64,000 bases of DNA from Mesorhizobium zhangyense (GCF_011045115.1 NZ_JAAKZG010000001.1:558001-622000), one strand, 5' to 3'; positions 39,953 through 50,087 are shown, numbered from the stretch's first letter. Notes: generated by a model from the letters alone, not told the origin. Made by a program: numbers and translations.

Positions 39953-42328
39953 TCAGAAGCGGGACGAGATACCGAAGCTGAAGTTCTGGACGTCGTCGTT
40001 GTCTTGCTTGACGACTGGAACAGCGTAGTTGACGCGAAGCGGTCCGAACGGCGAAGCCCAGATAAGACCGGCGCCAACCGAAGCGCGCCACTCCATGTCC
40101 TTACCGGCCACAGTAACACCCGCAGCGTCGATTTTGCTGCCATAAAGCGTCGCAGCGTCAGCGAATACGGCACCGCGCAGACCGAAGCTTTCAGGAATGA
40201 CCGGCACTGGGAACTGCGCTTCAAGAGAGGCGTTGAAATAGGTAGTGCCGCCGAGATGATCCCCTGTCCGCTCATCGTACGGGCCGAAACCGTCATATTC
40301 AAAGCCACGAATCATGCGCTCGCTGCCCTTGAAATGATCGAATATACGCAGGCCATCATCTCCGTAGCCCGCAATATGGCCACCGCCGACGCTAGCCAAG
40401 CCCACGATATCCATCTCTTCCGAAAGGGTCTGGTAATAGGAACCACGCCCCGTCAGCTTGACGAACTTGGCATCGCCACCAAGACCTGCAACCTCCGTCG
40501 TGAAGGTCGCATAGAGACCCGCGTGCGGGTTCTTCATATCGTCAATGGTGTTGTAGAGAATTGTTCCCGAAACCGAAGACTTGTTCCAAGGACTTTCCTC
40601 AATGCCTTCTTGAATGGCGTTGGAGATATCATCGCAATCATTCTTGGTCGGATCGTACTCGCCGTCCGTCAAGCAACGGTCACGATAGTTATATTTTTCC
40701 TGCGTGAAGTTGTACGCAAGCTGCGTCGACAGAGCTTCCGTGATCGGCAGACCGAAGCGAATTGTCGCGCCGTTCGCCTCGCTCTCATACTTGTCGTAGG
40801 TTCGCGTCTGCCGGAAGATATCGAAACCGGCAGCGATGCGACGACCGAGGAAGTAGGGCTCGGTGAACGAGACCATAAAGTCGCGCGACTTGCTGCCGCC
40901 ACCGGCAGACACCTTGATGTACTGGCCGCGGCCAAGGAAGTTGCGCTCGGTGATGGAGCCTTCAACCGACGGGCCGGGCGTTTCGCCACCCGACGTATAG
41001 CCTGCGCCGATCGAGAACTCGCCGGTCGACTTTTCAACGACATCGACGACGAGGACCACCTGATCGGGCTCAGCGCCTGGCGCCGTCGAGATTTCGACGG
41101 TTTCGAAGTAGTTGAGCGCTTCCAGCCGCTTCTTCGCGCGCTGGATCAGAACCTGGTTGAAGGCATCGCCTTCGCTGACGTCGAATTCGCGACGAATGAC
41201 ATAGTCACGGGTGCGTGAATTGCCGCGGATTTCGATGCGCTCGACGTAGGTCTTCGCGCCCTGATCTACAGTGTAGACTACCGAGATCGTATGGTTTTCG
41301 AAGTTGCGGTCGCCGCGCGGCGTAACCTGAGCAAAGGCATAGCCCTTGCCCGCCACGTCTTCAGTCACGGCGATGATGGAATCTTCGACATTCTTGGCGC
41401 TGTAGACGGCGCCCTGCCTGGTCTTGAGCTGCGACTGGAGTTCGGCCGTATCGACCTCGGGGATAGAGCTTTCGACCGAAACGTCGCCGAAGGTGTATTT
41501 TTCGCCTTCCTCAACCGTGATGTTCACGGTGTAGGTGTTGGAGGCTTCATCCAGTTCGCCAGCGGCCGACACAACGCGGAAATCTGCATACCCGCGGTTG
41601 TAATAGAAGCGGCGCAGAGCTTCCTCGTCCGCCCTGAGACGCTGATCATCATAGACGTCGTCGCGCATCAGGAAGGACAGGATGGTCGACTTCTTGGTCG
41701 AGATAACATCGGCAAGGCGACGGCTGCTGAATGCGCTGTTGCCGATAAAGTTGATCGCCGCAATCTTGGTGCGGTCGCCTTCCTTGATATCGAAGACGAC
41801 GTTGACGCGATTCTCGCCGAGATCCATGACCTGCGTGCCGACCACAACGTCGTTGCGGCCGATGCGGCGGTAGGATTCGCGAATCGCCTCGGCATCCGCC
41901 TCCATGGTCTGCGTCGAGAACGTGCCGCGCGGCTTCAACTGAACCGTACCAGAAAGCTGCGCGTCCTTGATCTTCTTGTTGCCCTGGAACAGGACCTGAT
42001 TGACGACCTGCAGCTCGCTGACCTGCACCACCAGCGTGGAGCCGGCCTGATTGATGCGGACATCGGAGAAAAGGCCTGTCGCGAAGAGGCGCTTCACCGC
42101 CTCGTCGATATCGGCATTGGAAAATGCCTTGCCGGGACGGATCTGCACATAGTCGCGGATCGTCTGGGCTTCGACACGCTGATTGCCCCGCACGTCGATG
42201 CTGCTGATGACCGCCGCCGAAGCGACGGACACGGTGGCGAACTGCGCAACCACAGCCGCCGGCACTGCCAGCGACGCGGACAAAGCCACCGCAGACGCGG
42301 CGTTTAGAAAACTCGATGCTGCCTTCAT
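39953..42328 (-). CDS. bamA: Outer-membrane assembly factor BamA
   Basis: Central component of the BAM machine that folds beta-barrel proteins into the outer membrane. About 791 residues. A signal peptide ends near ASAAV; five POTRA repeats follow ([87 protein letters not shown]), then a 16-strand barrel from about residue 440 with the conserved RGF-type loop [17 protein letters not shown] and a terminal aromatic in FSFGISSRF. Start at 42328 ([10 protein letters not shown]); the ORF allows 11 codons more. Confidence 0.97.
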   Translation of the reverse strand: MKAASSFLNAASAVALSASLAVPAAVVAQFATVSVASAAVISSIDVRGNQRVEAQTIRDYVQIRPGKAFSNADIDEAVKRLFATGLFSDVRINQAGSTLVVQVSELQVVNQVLFQGNKKIKDAQLSGTVQLKPRGTFSTQTMEADAEAIRESYRRIGRNDVVVGTQVMDLGENRVNVVFDIKEGDRTKIAAINFIGNSAFSSRRLADVISTKKSTILSFLMRDDVYDDQRLRADEEALRRFYYNRGYADFRVVSAAGELDEASNTYTVNITVEEGEKYTFGDVSVESSIPEVDTAELQSQLKTRQGAVYSAKNVEDSIIAVTEDVAGKGYAFAQVTPRGDRNFENHTISVVYTVDQGAKTYVERIEIRGNSRTRDYVIRREFDVSEGDAFNQVLIQRAKKRLEALNYFETVEISTAPGAEPDQVVLVVDVVEKSTGEFSIGAGYTSGGETPGPSVEGSITERNFLGRGQYIKVSAGGGSKSRDFMVSFTEPYFLGRRIAAGFDIFRQTRTYDKYESEANGATIRFGLPITEALSTQLAYNFTQEKYNYRDRCLTDGEYDPTKNDCDDISNAIQEGIEESPWNKSSVSGTILYNTIDDMKNPHAGLYATFTTEVAGLGGDAKFVKLTGRGSYYQTLSEEMDIVGLASVGGGHIAGYGDDGLRIFDHFKGSERMIRGFEYDGFGPYDERTGDHLGGTTYFNASLEAQFPVPVIPESFGLRGAVFADAATLYGSKIDAAGVTVAGKDMEWRASVGAGLIWASPFGPLRVNYAVPVVKQDNDDVQNFSFGISSRF

Positions 42329-42450
42329 AGGGCTATATAACCTTTTTCTCGAAGTCCCCACGGCGAGAAAACCGGACGTGCGGCTAATTTCCCATACCGT
42401 ATTAACCGGATTTTCCCTACACGCAAGGCTTCTGGTTAATTTGCGTTTAC

Positions 42451-42543
42451 TTAGCCATTCAGCGTGACATTCGCGTCACTCATATCGCCATTGATGGTAA
42501 ACGCCGTCTCAATACCGCCCCTCATCGGGGCAAATTTCTTCAT
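42451..42543 (-). CDS. Possible 30-codon ORF between rseP and bamA
   Basis: An ATG four bases after the rseP stop opens a 30-codon frame (MKKFAPMRGGIETAFTING...) that ends 122 bases before bamA. It has no known domain and contains a GCCCC/GGGGC hairpin near its start. The ribosome-binding site is weak. It could be a leader peptide, a microprotein or chance. Confidence 0.2.
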   Translation of the reverse strand: MKKFAPMRGGIETAFTINGDMSDANVTLNG

Positions 42544-42547
42544 GATT

Positions 42548-43687
42548 TCAGCATCCAAAGAGATCGTTCCAGAATACGAACCCCATGAACCCCAGAACCA
42601 GCAGCATGCCGAGTCGGTAGAAGGCTTCCATCACCCGCTCCGACACCGGCCGTCGGATGACGGCCTCAACTCCATAGAAAAGCAGATGCCCGCCGTCCAG
42701 TGGCGGAATCGGCAAAAGATTGAGAAAACCGATTCCGACCGACAAAAGCGCCACGAGTTGCACCAGCCACTCGAAGCCGAGCTTCGCCGCCTTGCCGGCC
42801 ATGTCGGCGATTTTCACCGGCCCGCCGAGCTGGCACTTGTCTTCACGCCCCACGACGAAGCGCTGAAAGAACTGACCGGTTCGCGCGATGATGTTGCCGG
42901 TCTCGTAGACCGCCTCCAGCAAGGCGCCTGGTGGGCTGTAGCTGATGACGCGCGGCTGCCCCACCTGCTCGTTGTTGACTACGCCGATAACGCCAACCTT
43001 GACGTTATTTCCCAGCGCGTCCTTCTGCTCCATGACTTCCGGCGTGGCATTGACGGTGACTTCCTTGCCATCGCGCAGCATCACGAACTCGATCGCGTCG
43101 CCGGTGCGCCCCGAAACCAGGCGCTGGACATCCGCAAAGGTTTCCACGCGCGTGCCGCCGACCCTGACGAAACGATCACCCGGCAGGATGCCCGCTCTTG
43201 CGGCCGGGCTGTCGGGACGCACCTCGGCGACCATCGGCTCGGCCACGAAGCGGCCGTAGACGGAAAACATCACGGTAAAGACGGCAATCGTCAGCAGAAA
43301 ATTGAACGCCGGCCCTGCAAAAACGGTAAGGGCCCGCTTCCAGATCGGCTGGGTGTGAAAGGCTACCTTGCGCTCCTCGTCGGTGAGGTTGGCCGTCTCG
43401 GTAGAATCAGGCGCACTGGTGACATTCATGTCACCGACGAATTTGACGTAGCCGCCGAGCGGTATAGCCGACAGCTTCCAGCGCGTGCCGTGGCGATCGT
43501 TGAAGCCGAAGAGTTCCGGGCCGAAGCCGATAGAAAAGGCCTGCACGCCTATGCCGCACCAGCGCCCGACGAGGTAGTGGCCCATTTCGTGGACGAACAC
43601 GACAACGGTCAGCACGAAGAGGAACGGTATGATGGTGCCGACGAGGAGACTGTTCACGCCGAACACCGCAGGAAGTATCTCGCTCAA
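42548..43687 (-). CDS. rseP: Site-2 protease RseP (RIP zinc metalloprotease)
   Basis: Inner-membrane protease that cuts anti-sigma factors and leftover signal peptides. The 379-residue protein has the zinc motif H33-EMG-H37 in VVFVHEMGHYLVGRWCGI, a PDZ domain (about 125-205; RPDSPAARAGILPGDRFVRVGG) and the third zinc ligand in NLLPIPPLDGGHLLFY near residue 325, between four membrane helices. It lies between cdsA and bamA as in most proteobacteria. In some alphaproteobacteria dxr stands between cdsA and rseP; here there is only a 120-base gap. Confidence 0.96.
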   Translation of the reverse strand: MSEILPAVFGVNSLLVGTIIPFLFVLTVVVFVHEMGHYLVGRWCGIGVQAFSIGFGPELFGFNDRHGTRWKLSAIPLGGYVKFVGDMNVTSAPDSTETANLTDEERKVAFHTQPIWKRALTVFAGPAFNFLLTIAVFTVMFSVYGRFVAEPMVAEVRPDSPAARAGILPGDRFVRVGGTRVETFADVQRLVSGRTGDAIEFVMLRDGKEVTVNATPEVMEQKDALGNNVKVGVIGVVNNEQVGQPRVISYSPPGALLEAVYETGNIIARTGQFFQRFVVGREDKCQLGGPVKIADMAGKAAKLGFEWLVQLVALLSVGIGFLNLLPIPPLDGGHLLFYGVEAVIRRPVSERVMEAFYRLGMLLVLGFMGFVFWNDLFGC

Positions 43688-43807
43688 ACCATGCCCCCAA
43701 CTGCCCTCAACAAGATTCGGCGAAGCCCGCGCCGTGAGTGTGTGATGTCAAACCGGGCGAATCCAAGGCATCATGCCGAGCGAAGATCGCAGCGCGGCTT
43801 TTTCGCC

Positions 43808-44620
43808 TCAGGCCGGAAACAGACTGCTGGCCGGATGATCCGCGCCACCGAGAAGTGCGCCGATGACGTACAGGGCAAAGGCAGCCACGACAAGCCCGTC
43901 GACCCGGTCCATCACGCCGCCATGACCGGGAATGAGGTTGCTCGAGTCCTTTACCCTATGGCGGCGCTTGACCCATGATTCGAAGAGGTCGCCGATCTGC
44001 GAGGCAACGGAAAGCAAAAACACCACGGGAACGAGCGTCAACAGGTTGCCGCCGGCAAAGAAAGCCACCGCAAGCCCCGCGATCATGCCGCAAACGGTTC
44101 CGCCGACGGCTCCGCTCCAGGTCTTTCCCGGAGAAATGGACGGCGCCAGCTTGGGTCCGCCGATAGCGCGGCCGACGAAGTATGCGAAGATATCGGTGGC
44201 CCAAACGGTTGCGAACAAAAACAGGATCGCCATCAGGCCGGATTTATCTGCATCGCGCAGGAAAGCGAGCGAAACACCCGATAGGGCTGCATAGGCAAGG
44301 CCGACCGTGGTCCAGGTACCCTGCCCCCGGATTAGCCCCGTCAGGGCAGAGGCGACGACAGCGCATGCCAGGACGGCAAACACTATCGCGGCCGGGAAAC
44401 CGACCACGAGCACAATCAGTGCGGCAGCTAACAGGATCGCCGAAAGCGCCTGATACGCAGGATTGGCAGATGTGCGGGACATTGCGCACCACTCATAGAA
44501 GACTGCGGCGGCAATCGCTGCCGACAATATCCGAAACGGCAAGCCACCCAGCCACGCCAGGAGCAGCACTGCCGCAGCCATGACGATGCCGGAGATCACC
44601 CGTAACTGGAGATTGCTCAT
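43808..44620 (-). CDS. cdsA: Phosphatidate cytidylyltransferase
   Basis: Makes CDP-diacylglycerol, the precursor of all membrane phospholipids. The 270-residue polytopic protein ends in the CDS signature around SQIGDLFESWVKRRHRVKDSSNLIPGHGGVMDRVDG, with the catalytic Asp residues. I use the ATG at 44620 (MSNLQLRVIS); a TTG at 44635 that overlaps the uppS stop is an alternative. It is the next gene after uppS in the conserved block. Confidence 0.94.
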   Translation of the reverse strand: MSNLQLRVISGIVMAAAVLLLAWLGGLPFRILSAAIAAAVFYEWCAMSRTSANPAYQALSAILLAAALIVLVVGFPAAIVFAVLACAVVASALTGLIRGQGTWTTVGLAYAALSGVSLAFLRDADKSGLMAILFLFATVWATDIFAYFVGRAIGGPKLAPSISPGKTWSGAVGGTVCGMIAGLAVAFFAGGNLLTLVPVVFLLSVASQIGDLFESWVKRRHRVKDSSNLIPGHGGVMDRVDGLVVAAFALYVIGALLGGADHPASSLFPA

Positions 44621-44631
44621 AGCGCCGCCGC

Positions 44632-45351
44632 TCAAGATGCGACGCCTCGCGCGTCCAGGCCGCCGAATCGGCGCTCACGCGCCGCATACTGGCGAAGCGC
44701 TTCAGCCAGGTGCTCCCGGGTGAAATCCGGCCAGTAGCAAGGCTCGAAAACAAATTCGCTGTAGGCAGCCTGCCAGAGCAGGAAATTGGAAAGGCGCATT
44801 TCGCCGCTCGTGCGGATGACGAGGTCTGGATCCGGAATGTCGTTTGTATCCAGAGCCTTGGCGACGGTTTCGGATGTGATTTCTGTGAGTCCGATCTTGC
44901 CAGCCAGTGCATCCGCCGCAATCTTGCGGGCCGCGCGGACGATTTCGTCGCGACCGCCGTAGTTGAAGGCGATGACCAGATTGATGGCGCGGTTGTTTGC
45001 CGTGAGCGATTCGGCCTCATCGAGCAGAGCTGCGATATCCGGCTGGAGATCGGCGCGCTCGCCAACGATGCGGACACGCACGCCATTCTGATGCAGTTCG
45101 GCAAGATCGCGTCGGATGAACAGCTTCAGAAGCCCCATCAGGTCGCTGACTTCCGATTTCGGGCGCGACCAGTTCTCGGAGGAAAAGGCGTAGACCGTCA
45201 GCCACGAGATGCCGAGATCGGCAGCATTGCGCACGGTGCGGCGCAACGCCTCGACCCCCGCCTTGTGCCCGGCAAGGCGTGGCAAGCCCCGCGCCTTGGC
45301 CCAGCGGCCATTTCCATCCATGATGATCGCGACGTGCGCGGGCGTTGTCAT
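44632..45351 (-). CDS. uppS: Undecaprenyl diphosphate synthase (cis-prenyltransferase)
   Basis: Builds the C55 carrier lipid for peptidoglycan and O-antigen from farnesyl and isopentenyl diphosphates. The 239-residue protein starts [22 protein letters not shown] with the catalytic aspartate D12, then [31 protein letters not shown] and the C-terminal [18 protein letters not shown]. The ORF is open 14 codons upstream. The MEP-pathway fusion IspDF at the left of the window supplies its substrates. Confidence 0.97.
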   Translation of the reverse strand: MTTPAHVAIIMDGNGRWAKARGLPRLAGHKAGVEALRRTVRNAADLGISWLTVYAFSSENWSRPKSEVSDLMGLLKLFIRRDLAELHQNGVRVRIVGERADLQPDIAALLDEAESLTANNRAINLVIAFNYGGRDEIVRAARKIAADALAGKIGLTEITSETVAKALDTNDIPDPDLVIRTSGEMRLSNFLLWQAAYSEFVFEPCYWPDFTREHLAEALRQYAARERRFGGLDARGVAS

Positions 45352-45389
45352 CGGTTCGCTTTCGGGCCGCCGGCTATGCCGTGCGTGCC

Positions 45390-45950
45390 TCAAACATGCA
45401 TGATCTCGGCTTCTTTTCCTGACAGCAGGCTATCGACCATGCTGATCGTATCATCAGTCAGCTTCTGAACCTTGTCGGACTGGATGCGCGAGTCGTCTTC
45501 GCTGATATCCCCGTCCTTCTGGGCTTTCTTGAGATGATCCATGCCATCGCGGCGTACATGGCGCACAGCCACGCGGGCATTTTCGGCATAGTTATGCGCG
45601 ATCTTGACCAGTTCCTTGCGGCGCTGCTCATTGAGTTCCGGCAGGGGAATGCGCAAGGTCGTGCCGTCCATGATCGGATTGAAACCAAGATTGGATTCAC
45701 GAATGGCGCGGTCGACAGCGCCGACCATCGACTTGTCCCACACCGAAACCGAGATCATGCGCGGCTCCGGCACCGAAACAGTGGCGACCTGTGTGATAGG
45801 CATCGCAGTGCCGTAGGCCTGAACCTGGATCGGATCGAGAAGATTGCTCGACGCGCGGCCGGTCCTCAGCGAGGCCAGATCGTGCTTGAAGGCGTTGATC
45901 GCGCCGTCCATGCGCCGCTGGATGTCGTTGAAATCTGCCCCGTTGCTCAT
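45390..45950 (-). CDS. frr: Ribosome-recycling factor
   Basis: Splits post-termination ribosomes with EF-G. The 186-residue tRNA-mimic has the classic three-helix bundle sequence: [81 protein letters not shown] and the C-terminal helix. It lies between pyrH and uppS, the common proteobacterial order. Confidence 0.98.
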   Translation of the reverse strand: MSNGADFNDIQRRMDGAINAFKHDLASLRTGRASSNLLDPIQVQAYGTAMPITQVATVSVPEPRMISVSVWDKSMVGAVDRAIRESNLGFNPIMDGTTLRIPLPELNEQRRKELVKIAHNYAENARVAVRHVRRDGMDHLKKAQKDGDISEDDSRIQSDKVQKLTDDTISMVDSLLSGKEAEIMHV

Positions 45951-45996
45951 CTTTTCTTCTCCTTGACCTCTGGATTACAAGGTCAGTCCTTGCAGT

Positions 45997-46719
45997 TTAT
46001 ATGTCGTCGACGACCGTGCAGCGGCCACCGCCCTTGAGAATTTCGCCGAAACCGCCCTGCTCGTGTATCGAGTAGACGATTATCGGGATGTTGTTTTCGC
46101 GCGCAAGCGCAATTGCGGCCGTATCCATGATCGAAAGCCCGCGCTTGATGACTTCGTCATGGGTTATGCGATCGAAACGCGTCGCGGTAGAGTCTTTCTT
46201 GGGATCGGCCGAGTAGACACCGTCGACCTGGGTTCCCTTAAACAGCGCATCGGCGCCAATCTCGGCGGCGCGCAGGGCGGCTGCCGAATCAGTGGTGAAG
46301 AACGGGTTGCCGGTGCCGCCGGCGAAAATCACGACCTTGCCTTCGTTCATGTAGGCGGTCGCCTGGCGCTGCGAGAAGCTTTCGCAGAGCTCCGGCATGG
46401 CGATGGCCGAAAGCACCACCGCTTCGACGCCGAGCTTGACCAGGGAGGTGCGCAGCGCCAGCGAATTGATGACGGTCGCCAGCATGCCCATATGGTCGCC
46501 GGTGACGCGGTCGCCACCCTTCGAGGCAACAGCCACGCCGCGGAAGATATTGCCGCCGCCGATGACCACGGCCACCTCGACGCCAAGCGCCCTCGCCTCG
46601 GCAATGTCGGAGGCGATCCGGTCGACCACTGACACATCGATACCGAAATGCTGCTCGCCCATCAGCGCCTCGCCCGACGCTTTCAGCAAGACACGTCGAT
46701 ACAAGGGTTCTGCCGTCAT
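45997..46719 (-). CDS. pyrH: Uridylate kinase
   Basis: Phosphorylates UMP to UDP; UDP/UTP then feed CTP synthase (pyrG, at 19-20.6 kb) and the UDP-sugars of the lpx genes. The 240-residue amino-acid-kinase-fold protein has RRVLLKASGEALMG, VVIGGGNIFRG, RVTGDHMGMLATVINSLALR, IFAGGTGNPFFTTDSAAALRA and VDGVYSADPKKD. The start at 46719 (MTAEPLYRRV) is chosen over 19 upstream codons. A GGGCA..TGCCC hairpin lies in the gap towards tsf (46806-46831). Confidence 0.97.
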   Translation of the reverse strand: MTAEPLYRRVLLKASGEALMGEQHFGIDVSVVDRIASDIAEARALGVEVAVVIGGGNIFRGVAVASKGGDRVTGDHMGMLATVINSLALRTSLVKLGVEAVVLSAIAMPELCESFSQRQATAYMNEGKVVIFAGGTGNPFFTTDSAAALRAAEIGADALFKGTQVDGVYSADPKKDSTATRFDRITHDEVIKRGLSIMDTAAIALARENNIPIIVYSIHEQGGFGEILKGGGRCTVVDDI

Positions 46720-46805
46720 ATTTTCCTCATCATGTCTGGTGTGGTCGCGGCATTCCAAGCGAGACACGAGGTTCACGCTTCCTCCGGAAGGTGGCGATAC
46801 ACGAA

Positions 46806-46831
46806 GGGCACCGCGTTGTCACGCGATGCCC
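46806..46831 (-). terminator. Hairpin between tsf and pyrH
   Basis: GGGCA-CCGCG, six loop bases, CGCG-A-TGCCC form a stem about 35 bases after the tsf stop on the minus strand. No T-run follows, so it is a weak or partial terminator at best, and may separate rpsB-tsf from pyrH-frr. Confidence 0.35.
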
Positions 46832-46865
46832 TGTTCATAACGCTATAGAAGAGTTTGAAGCGGCG

Positions 46866-47789
46866 TTACTTTTTCACCGCGGCAGCGACTTCGGCTGCGA
46901 AGTCGGTCTCTTCCTTCTCGATGCCTTCGCCGAGGGCGAAACGCAGGAAGCCGGTGACCTTGGCGGGAGCGCCGATTTCCTTCTCGGCAGCCTTCAGTGC
47001 GGCCTCGACCGTAACGTCGGGATTGAGCACGAAAGCCTGCTTCAGAAGAACGACTTCCTCGTAGAACTTGCGCATGCGGCCTTCGATCATCTTCTCGATG
47101 ACATTATCCGGCTTGCCCGATTCGCGGGCCTGCTCGGTGAAGATCGCCTTTTCACGGGCAACCGCAGCCGGATCGACTTCCTCGGCGGTCAAAGCCAGCG
47201 GGTTGGTCGCAGCAACATGCATGGCAACCTGCTTGCCGAAGGCGCGCGCAGCGTCCGCATTGCCAGTCGTCTCGACGGCGACGAGCACGCCGAGCTTGCC
47301 GAGATTGTCGGCAACGGCATTGTGAACGTAGGTCGCGACAGCGCCCGACGAAACCGACAGCTTGGCCGAACGGCGGAACGAGAGGTTTTCACCGATCGTG
47401 CCGACGGCGTCTTTGATCGCGTCGACGACGGACTTGTCAGAGCCCGGATATTTGGCAGCAGCGACCGCTTCGGTCTCGCCGCCGACTTCGAGCGCGACCT
47501 TGGCCACGTTACGGACGATTGTCTGGAACCCTTCGGCGCGGGCGACGAAGTCGGTCTCCGAGTTCACCTCGACGACGACAGCGTTGGTCGCGTCGCCAGC
47601 AACGCCGATCAGGCCTTCAGCGGCGGTACGGCCAGCCTTCTTGTCGGCCTTGGCAATGCCCTTGGCGCGCAGCCAGTCAACGGCAGCTTCCATATCGCCA
47701 TTGGTCTCGGCGAGAGCCGCCTTACAATCCATCATGCCCGCGCCGGTCATGTCGCGGAGCTGTTTAACCTGTGCAGCTGAAATGCTCAT
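46866..47789 (-). CDS. tsf: Elongation factor Ts
   Basis: Guanine-nucleotide exchange factor for EF-Tu. The 307-residue protein begins [28 protein letters not shown] (UBA-like domain with the TDVGF-type core region later as [13 protein letters not shown]) and has the two dimerisation-domain halves after it. The ORF is open 26 codons upstream, but the family start is MSISAAQVK. It follows rpsB after 123 bases with a hairpin in between, as in most bacteria. Confidence 0.97.
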   Translation of the reverse strand: MSISAAQVKQLRDMTGAGMMDCKAALAETNGDMEAAVDWLRAKGIAKADKKAGRTAAEGLIGVAGDATNAVVVEVNSETDFVARAEGFQTIVRNVAKVALEVGGETEAVAAAKYPGSDKSVVDAIKDAVGTIGENLSFRRSAKLSVSSGAVATYVHNAVADNLGKLGVLVAVETTGNADAARAFGKQVAMHVAATNPLALTAEEVDPAAVAREKAIFTEQARESGKPDNVIEKMIEGRMRKFYEEVVLLKQAFVLNPDVTVEAALKAAEKEIGAPAKVTGFLRFALGEGIEKEETDFAAEVAAAVKK

Positions 47790-47879
47790 TTTTGCCTCTT
47801 TGTTCGAAATGCGCGGGCGCACCATCGAACAATCGATGATGCGCCTGACGCCAGCGCGACAATCCACGCCAAATTTCAG

Positions 47880-47906
47880 AAAAATGAAGGCCGGGGACCG
47901 GCCTTC
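47880..47906 (-). terminator. Attenuating hairpin between rpsB and tsf
   Basis: GAAGGCCGG (47886-47894) and CCGGCCTTC (47898-47906) are perfect 9-bp arms around three bases, followed on the minus strand by ATTTTTCTG. It stands directly behind the rpsB stop, so it probably lowers tsf transcription relative to rpsB. Confidence 0.7.
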
Positions 47907-47912
47907 GCGGTA

Positions 47913-48707
47913 TTAAGCCTCGGGCGCGGAGCCTTCGGGGGCTGCAGCAGGCGTCTCGTCGAGAGCCGGCTCGACCGGAGCTTCGATCGCAGCGCCGACG
48001 TCGACACCGAGAGCGCCCTGCTGGCGAGCGATGCCGTCGATCGCAGCCTTGGCGATCAGGTCGCAATAAAGCTGGATGGCGCGTGCCGCGTCGTCATTGC
48101 CCGGGATCGGGAAATCGATCTTGTCCGGATCGCAGTTCGAATCGAGAACCGCAACAACCGGAATGCCGAGACGCTTGGCTTCCAGGATGGCGATCGCTTC
48201 CTTGTTGGTGTCGATCACGAACATCAGGTCAGGCGTCGAGCCCATGTCCTTGATGCCGCCGAGAGCCTTGTTCAGCTTCTCGCGTTCACGATCAAGGTTC
48301 AGGCGTTCCTTCTTGGTGAAGCCCTGAGCTTCGCCGGCCAGCATTTCGTCGAGCTTGCGCAGACGCTGGATCGAGTTCGAAATCGTCTTCCAGTTGGTCA
48401 GCATGCCGCCGAGCCAACGCGAGTTGACGTAGTACTGGGCCGAACGCTGCGCGGCATCGGCAACGATGTCCGAAGCCTGACGCTTGGTGCCGACGAACAG
48501 AACGCGGCCGCCCTTGGCGACGGTGTCGGACACCTGCTTGAGCGCCTGGTGGAGCAGCGGAACCGTCTGCGACAGATCGATAACGTGGATGTTGTTGCGA
48601 GCGCCGTAGATGTAGGGCGCCATCTTCGGGTTCCAGCGGTGGGTCTGGTGGCCGAAGTGAATGCCAGCTTCCAAAAGCTGGCGCATGCTGAAATCAGGCA
48701 GAGCCAT
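47913..48707 (-). CDS. rpsB: 30S ribosomal protein S2
   Basis: Small-subunit protein S2, 264 residues. Family motifs: [78 protein letters not shown] and [29 protein letters not shown]. The tail after residue 230 is an Ala/Glu/Pro-rich extension common in alphaproteobacterial S2. It is preceded by a clear promoter (48871-48899) and a leader of about 155 bases with strong stems. Confidence 0.98.
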   Translation of the reverse strand: MALPDFSMRQLLEAGIHFGHQTHRWNPKMAPYIYGARNNIHVIDLSQTVPLLHQALKQVSDTVAKGGRVLFVGTKRQASDIVADAAQRSAQYYVNSRWLGGMLTNWKTISNSIQRLRKLDEMLAGEAQGFTKKERLNLDREREKLNKALGGIKDMGSTPDLMFVIDTNKEAIAILEAKRLGIPVVAVLDSNCDPDKIDFPIPGNDDAARAIQLYCDLIAKAAIDGIARQQGALGVDVGAAIEAPVEPALDETPAAAPEGSAPEA

Positions 48708-48716
48708 TCTTAGTTT

Positions 48717-48864
48717 CCTTTCCGGTTAGCCTCCACGGACAAACTGACGATCTTCCGGCCTTGTCCGAAAAGTCTCATGACTTTTCGCGTTCGGGCCGTA
48801 AAACGCCACCGGAGGTTTCAGCCGGATTTCTCCCGGGCAGACACCAAAGTCCGTGTGTGGAATG
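48717..48864 (-). promoter_or_regulatory. Structured rpsB leader
   Basis: The untranslated leader can form a perfect 9-bp hairpin (CGAAAAGTC 48766-48774 with GACTTTTCG 48779-48787). TTGTCCG near the start codon (complement of 48736-48742) can pair either with a neighbouring CGGACAA (complement of 48761-48767) or, as GTCCGTG (complement of 48734-48740), with CACGGAC at the 5' end (complement of 48849-48855). The two pairings exclude each other, as in autoregulated ribosomal leaders. Confidence 0.5.
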
Positions 48865-48870
48865 AGCGCG

Positions 48871-48899
48871 CATATAGAGGTTGAATACTCGAAAAGCAA
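48871..48899 (-). promoter_or_regulatory. rpsB promoter
   Basis: On the minus strand, TTGCTT (48894-48899) and TATATG (48871-48876) are separated by exactly 17 bases, a good housekeeping-sigma promoter. It is placed to give a leader of about 155 bases before the rpsB ATG. Confidence 0.65.
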
Positions 48900-48922
48900 G
48901 CGCGCATGGTTTGCTGCGCGCT

Positions 48923-49237
48923 TCAGGCTACTTCGGCGATCGGGATAGCGCGAACCTGCGCCGGTATTTTCTTGCCCGCATGAACCTTCACGCGCCTGAA
49001 AACGGTGACGATTTCCTCACGGCTGCAGGCAACCGCTCCGAGCCTCAGAGCGCGGTCCCGTTCGAAGGCGGTGATGTCATAGTGAGGCGCGGTGGTTTTC
49101 GGCGGCCCCTGATAGGACGAGCGATGCAGGCCGAGCTGGGCTGCGAAGCGATGAAGCTCAGTCATGTCGTCCGCCATCAGGTGACACCAGCGGCGGCCCG
49201 CCCAATGCCAGATCGCATCGTCGACATAGACCGCCAT
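48923..49237 (-). CDS. DUF4031 domain protein
   Basis: A 104-residue protein that begins MAVYVDDAIWHWAGRRWCHLMADDMTELHRFAAQLGL, the recognisable core of the DUF4031 family; YQGPPKTTAPHYDITAFERDRALRLGAV follows. No function is known for the family. The conserved Asp, His and Cys residues could form an active site, which is speculation. It lies 13 bases after eipB on the same strand and upstream of the rpsB promoter, which begins within 24 bases on the other side. Confidence 0.85.
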   Translation of the reverse strand: MAVYVDDAIWHWAGRRWCHLMADDMTELHRFAAQLGLHRSSYQGPPKTTAPHYDITAFERDRALRLGAVACSREEIVTVFRRVKVHAGKKIPAQVRAIPIAEVA

Positions 49238-49250
49238 CAGCCGAATACGC

Positions 49251-50087
49251 CTACTTGTCGCATTTCTGCGTGGGAGCCGGAAACAGCGACAGGTTGACCA
49301 GCTTGCCGGTCATCGAAAACTCGCCATAGTCCATCATCAGATCGCGGGTCAGGCCATTTTCGTGCAGCTTGAAGCTGATTCGATATTCCGGCACTTCCTC
49401 GCCGCCACCGGCTGCCTGATCATCAAAATAGGCGATCTCGACCGGCCAGTACTTGTCTTTGCCGAGCGTCTTGAGTGCTGGCAGTTCCGGGTCGCTCTTG
49501 TCCGCATCCGACTCTGTCTTCTTGCCGACGATGACGGTGGTCGTCATCACCTTGTCGGCATCCTCCGAACCGTCGAACAAATTGGTCTCGTAAAATGTCT
49601 CGCCGCTATTGGCCTTCTTGATCAGCTCTTCCAGGTGCTGGGTCGGAAACTGCGTGGCCGACAGTTCGAGATCGCTCTTTTCGGGTTTGTCGATGGCGAC
49701 CTTGAGCCCGTCATCCTCGCGCGTGGCGGTGCCTTTCACTTCCTTGTCGAGATTCTGGTCGACGAACGACTTCGTGACGAAGCTGAAGGTCTTGCCTTCC
49801 GCGTCCTCGAAAGTCGTTGTCTGCTGATCGGTGACGCGGGAGTTGTCGCCTGAGTCGATCTGCGTGACGAAGCGGAACTTGACCGTATAGCCTTCACAGG
49901 GCGAACCGTTGAACTCGTAGACCATGCGGCCGGAAAGACTGGTTATGCCGGAGCGATCGGAGGCCTTGTCGAGGACGAGATCGTAAACCGCGCGATGCGG
50001 CGCCAGAGGTGTTGCGGCAAAGGCAGGCACGGCAAGCAGCGCCGACGGTGAAACAAGGGCAAGCAAGGCAAGGCGCAATGCGCGCAT
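49251..50087 (-). CDS. eipB: EipB family periplasmic cell-envelope integrity protein (DUF1849)
   Basis: A 278-residue periplasmic beta-spiral protein related to Brucella EipB, which supports envelope integrity and stress survival. Signal peptide MRALRLALLALVSPSALLAV with cleavage after AFA. The two conserved cysteines are C64 in GSPCEGY and C276 at the very end (QKCDK); in EipB such a pair forms a disulfide bridge. HRAVYDLVLDKASDRSGI and MDYGEFSMTGKLVNLSLF are family motifs. The ORF reads far upstream, but the signal peptide fixes the start at 50087. It is divergent from the RidA gene. Confidence 0.93.
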   Translation of the reverse strand: MRALRLALLALVSPSALLAVPAFAATPLAPHRAVYDLVLDKASDRSGITSLSGRMVYEFNGSPCEGYTVKFRFVTQIDSGDNSRVTDQQTTTFEDAEGKTFSFVTKSFVDQNLDKEVKGTATREDDGLKVAIDKPEKSDLELSATQFPTQHLEELIKKANSGETFYETNLFDGSEDADKVMTTTVIVGKKTESDADKSDPELPALKTLGKDKYWPVEIAYFDDQAAGGGEEVPEYRISFKLHENGLTRDLMMDYGEFSMTGKLVNLSLFPAPTQKCDK

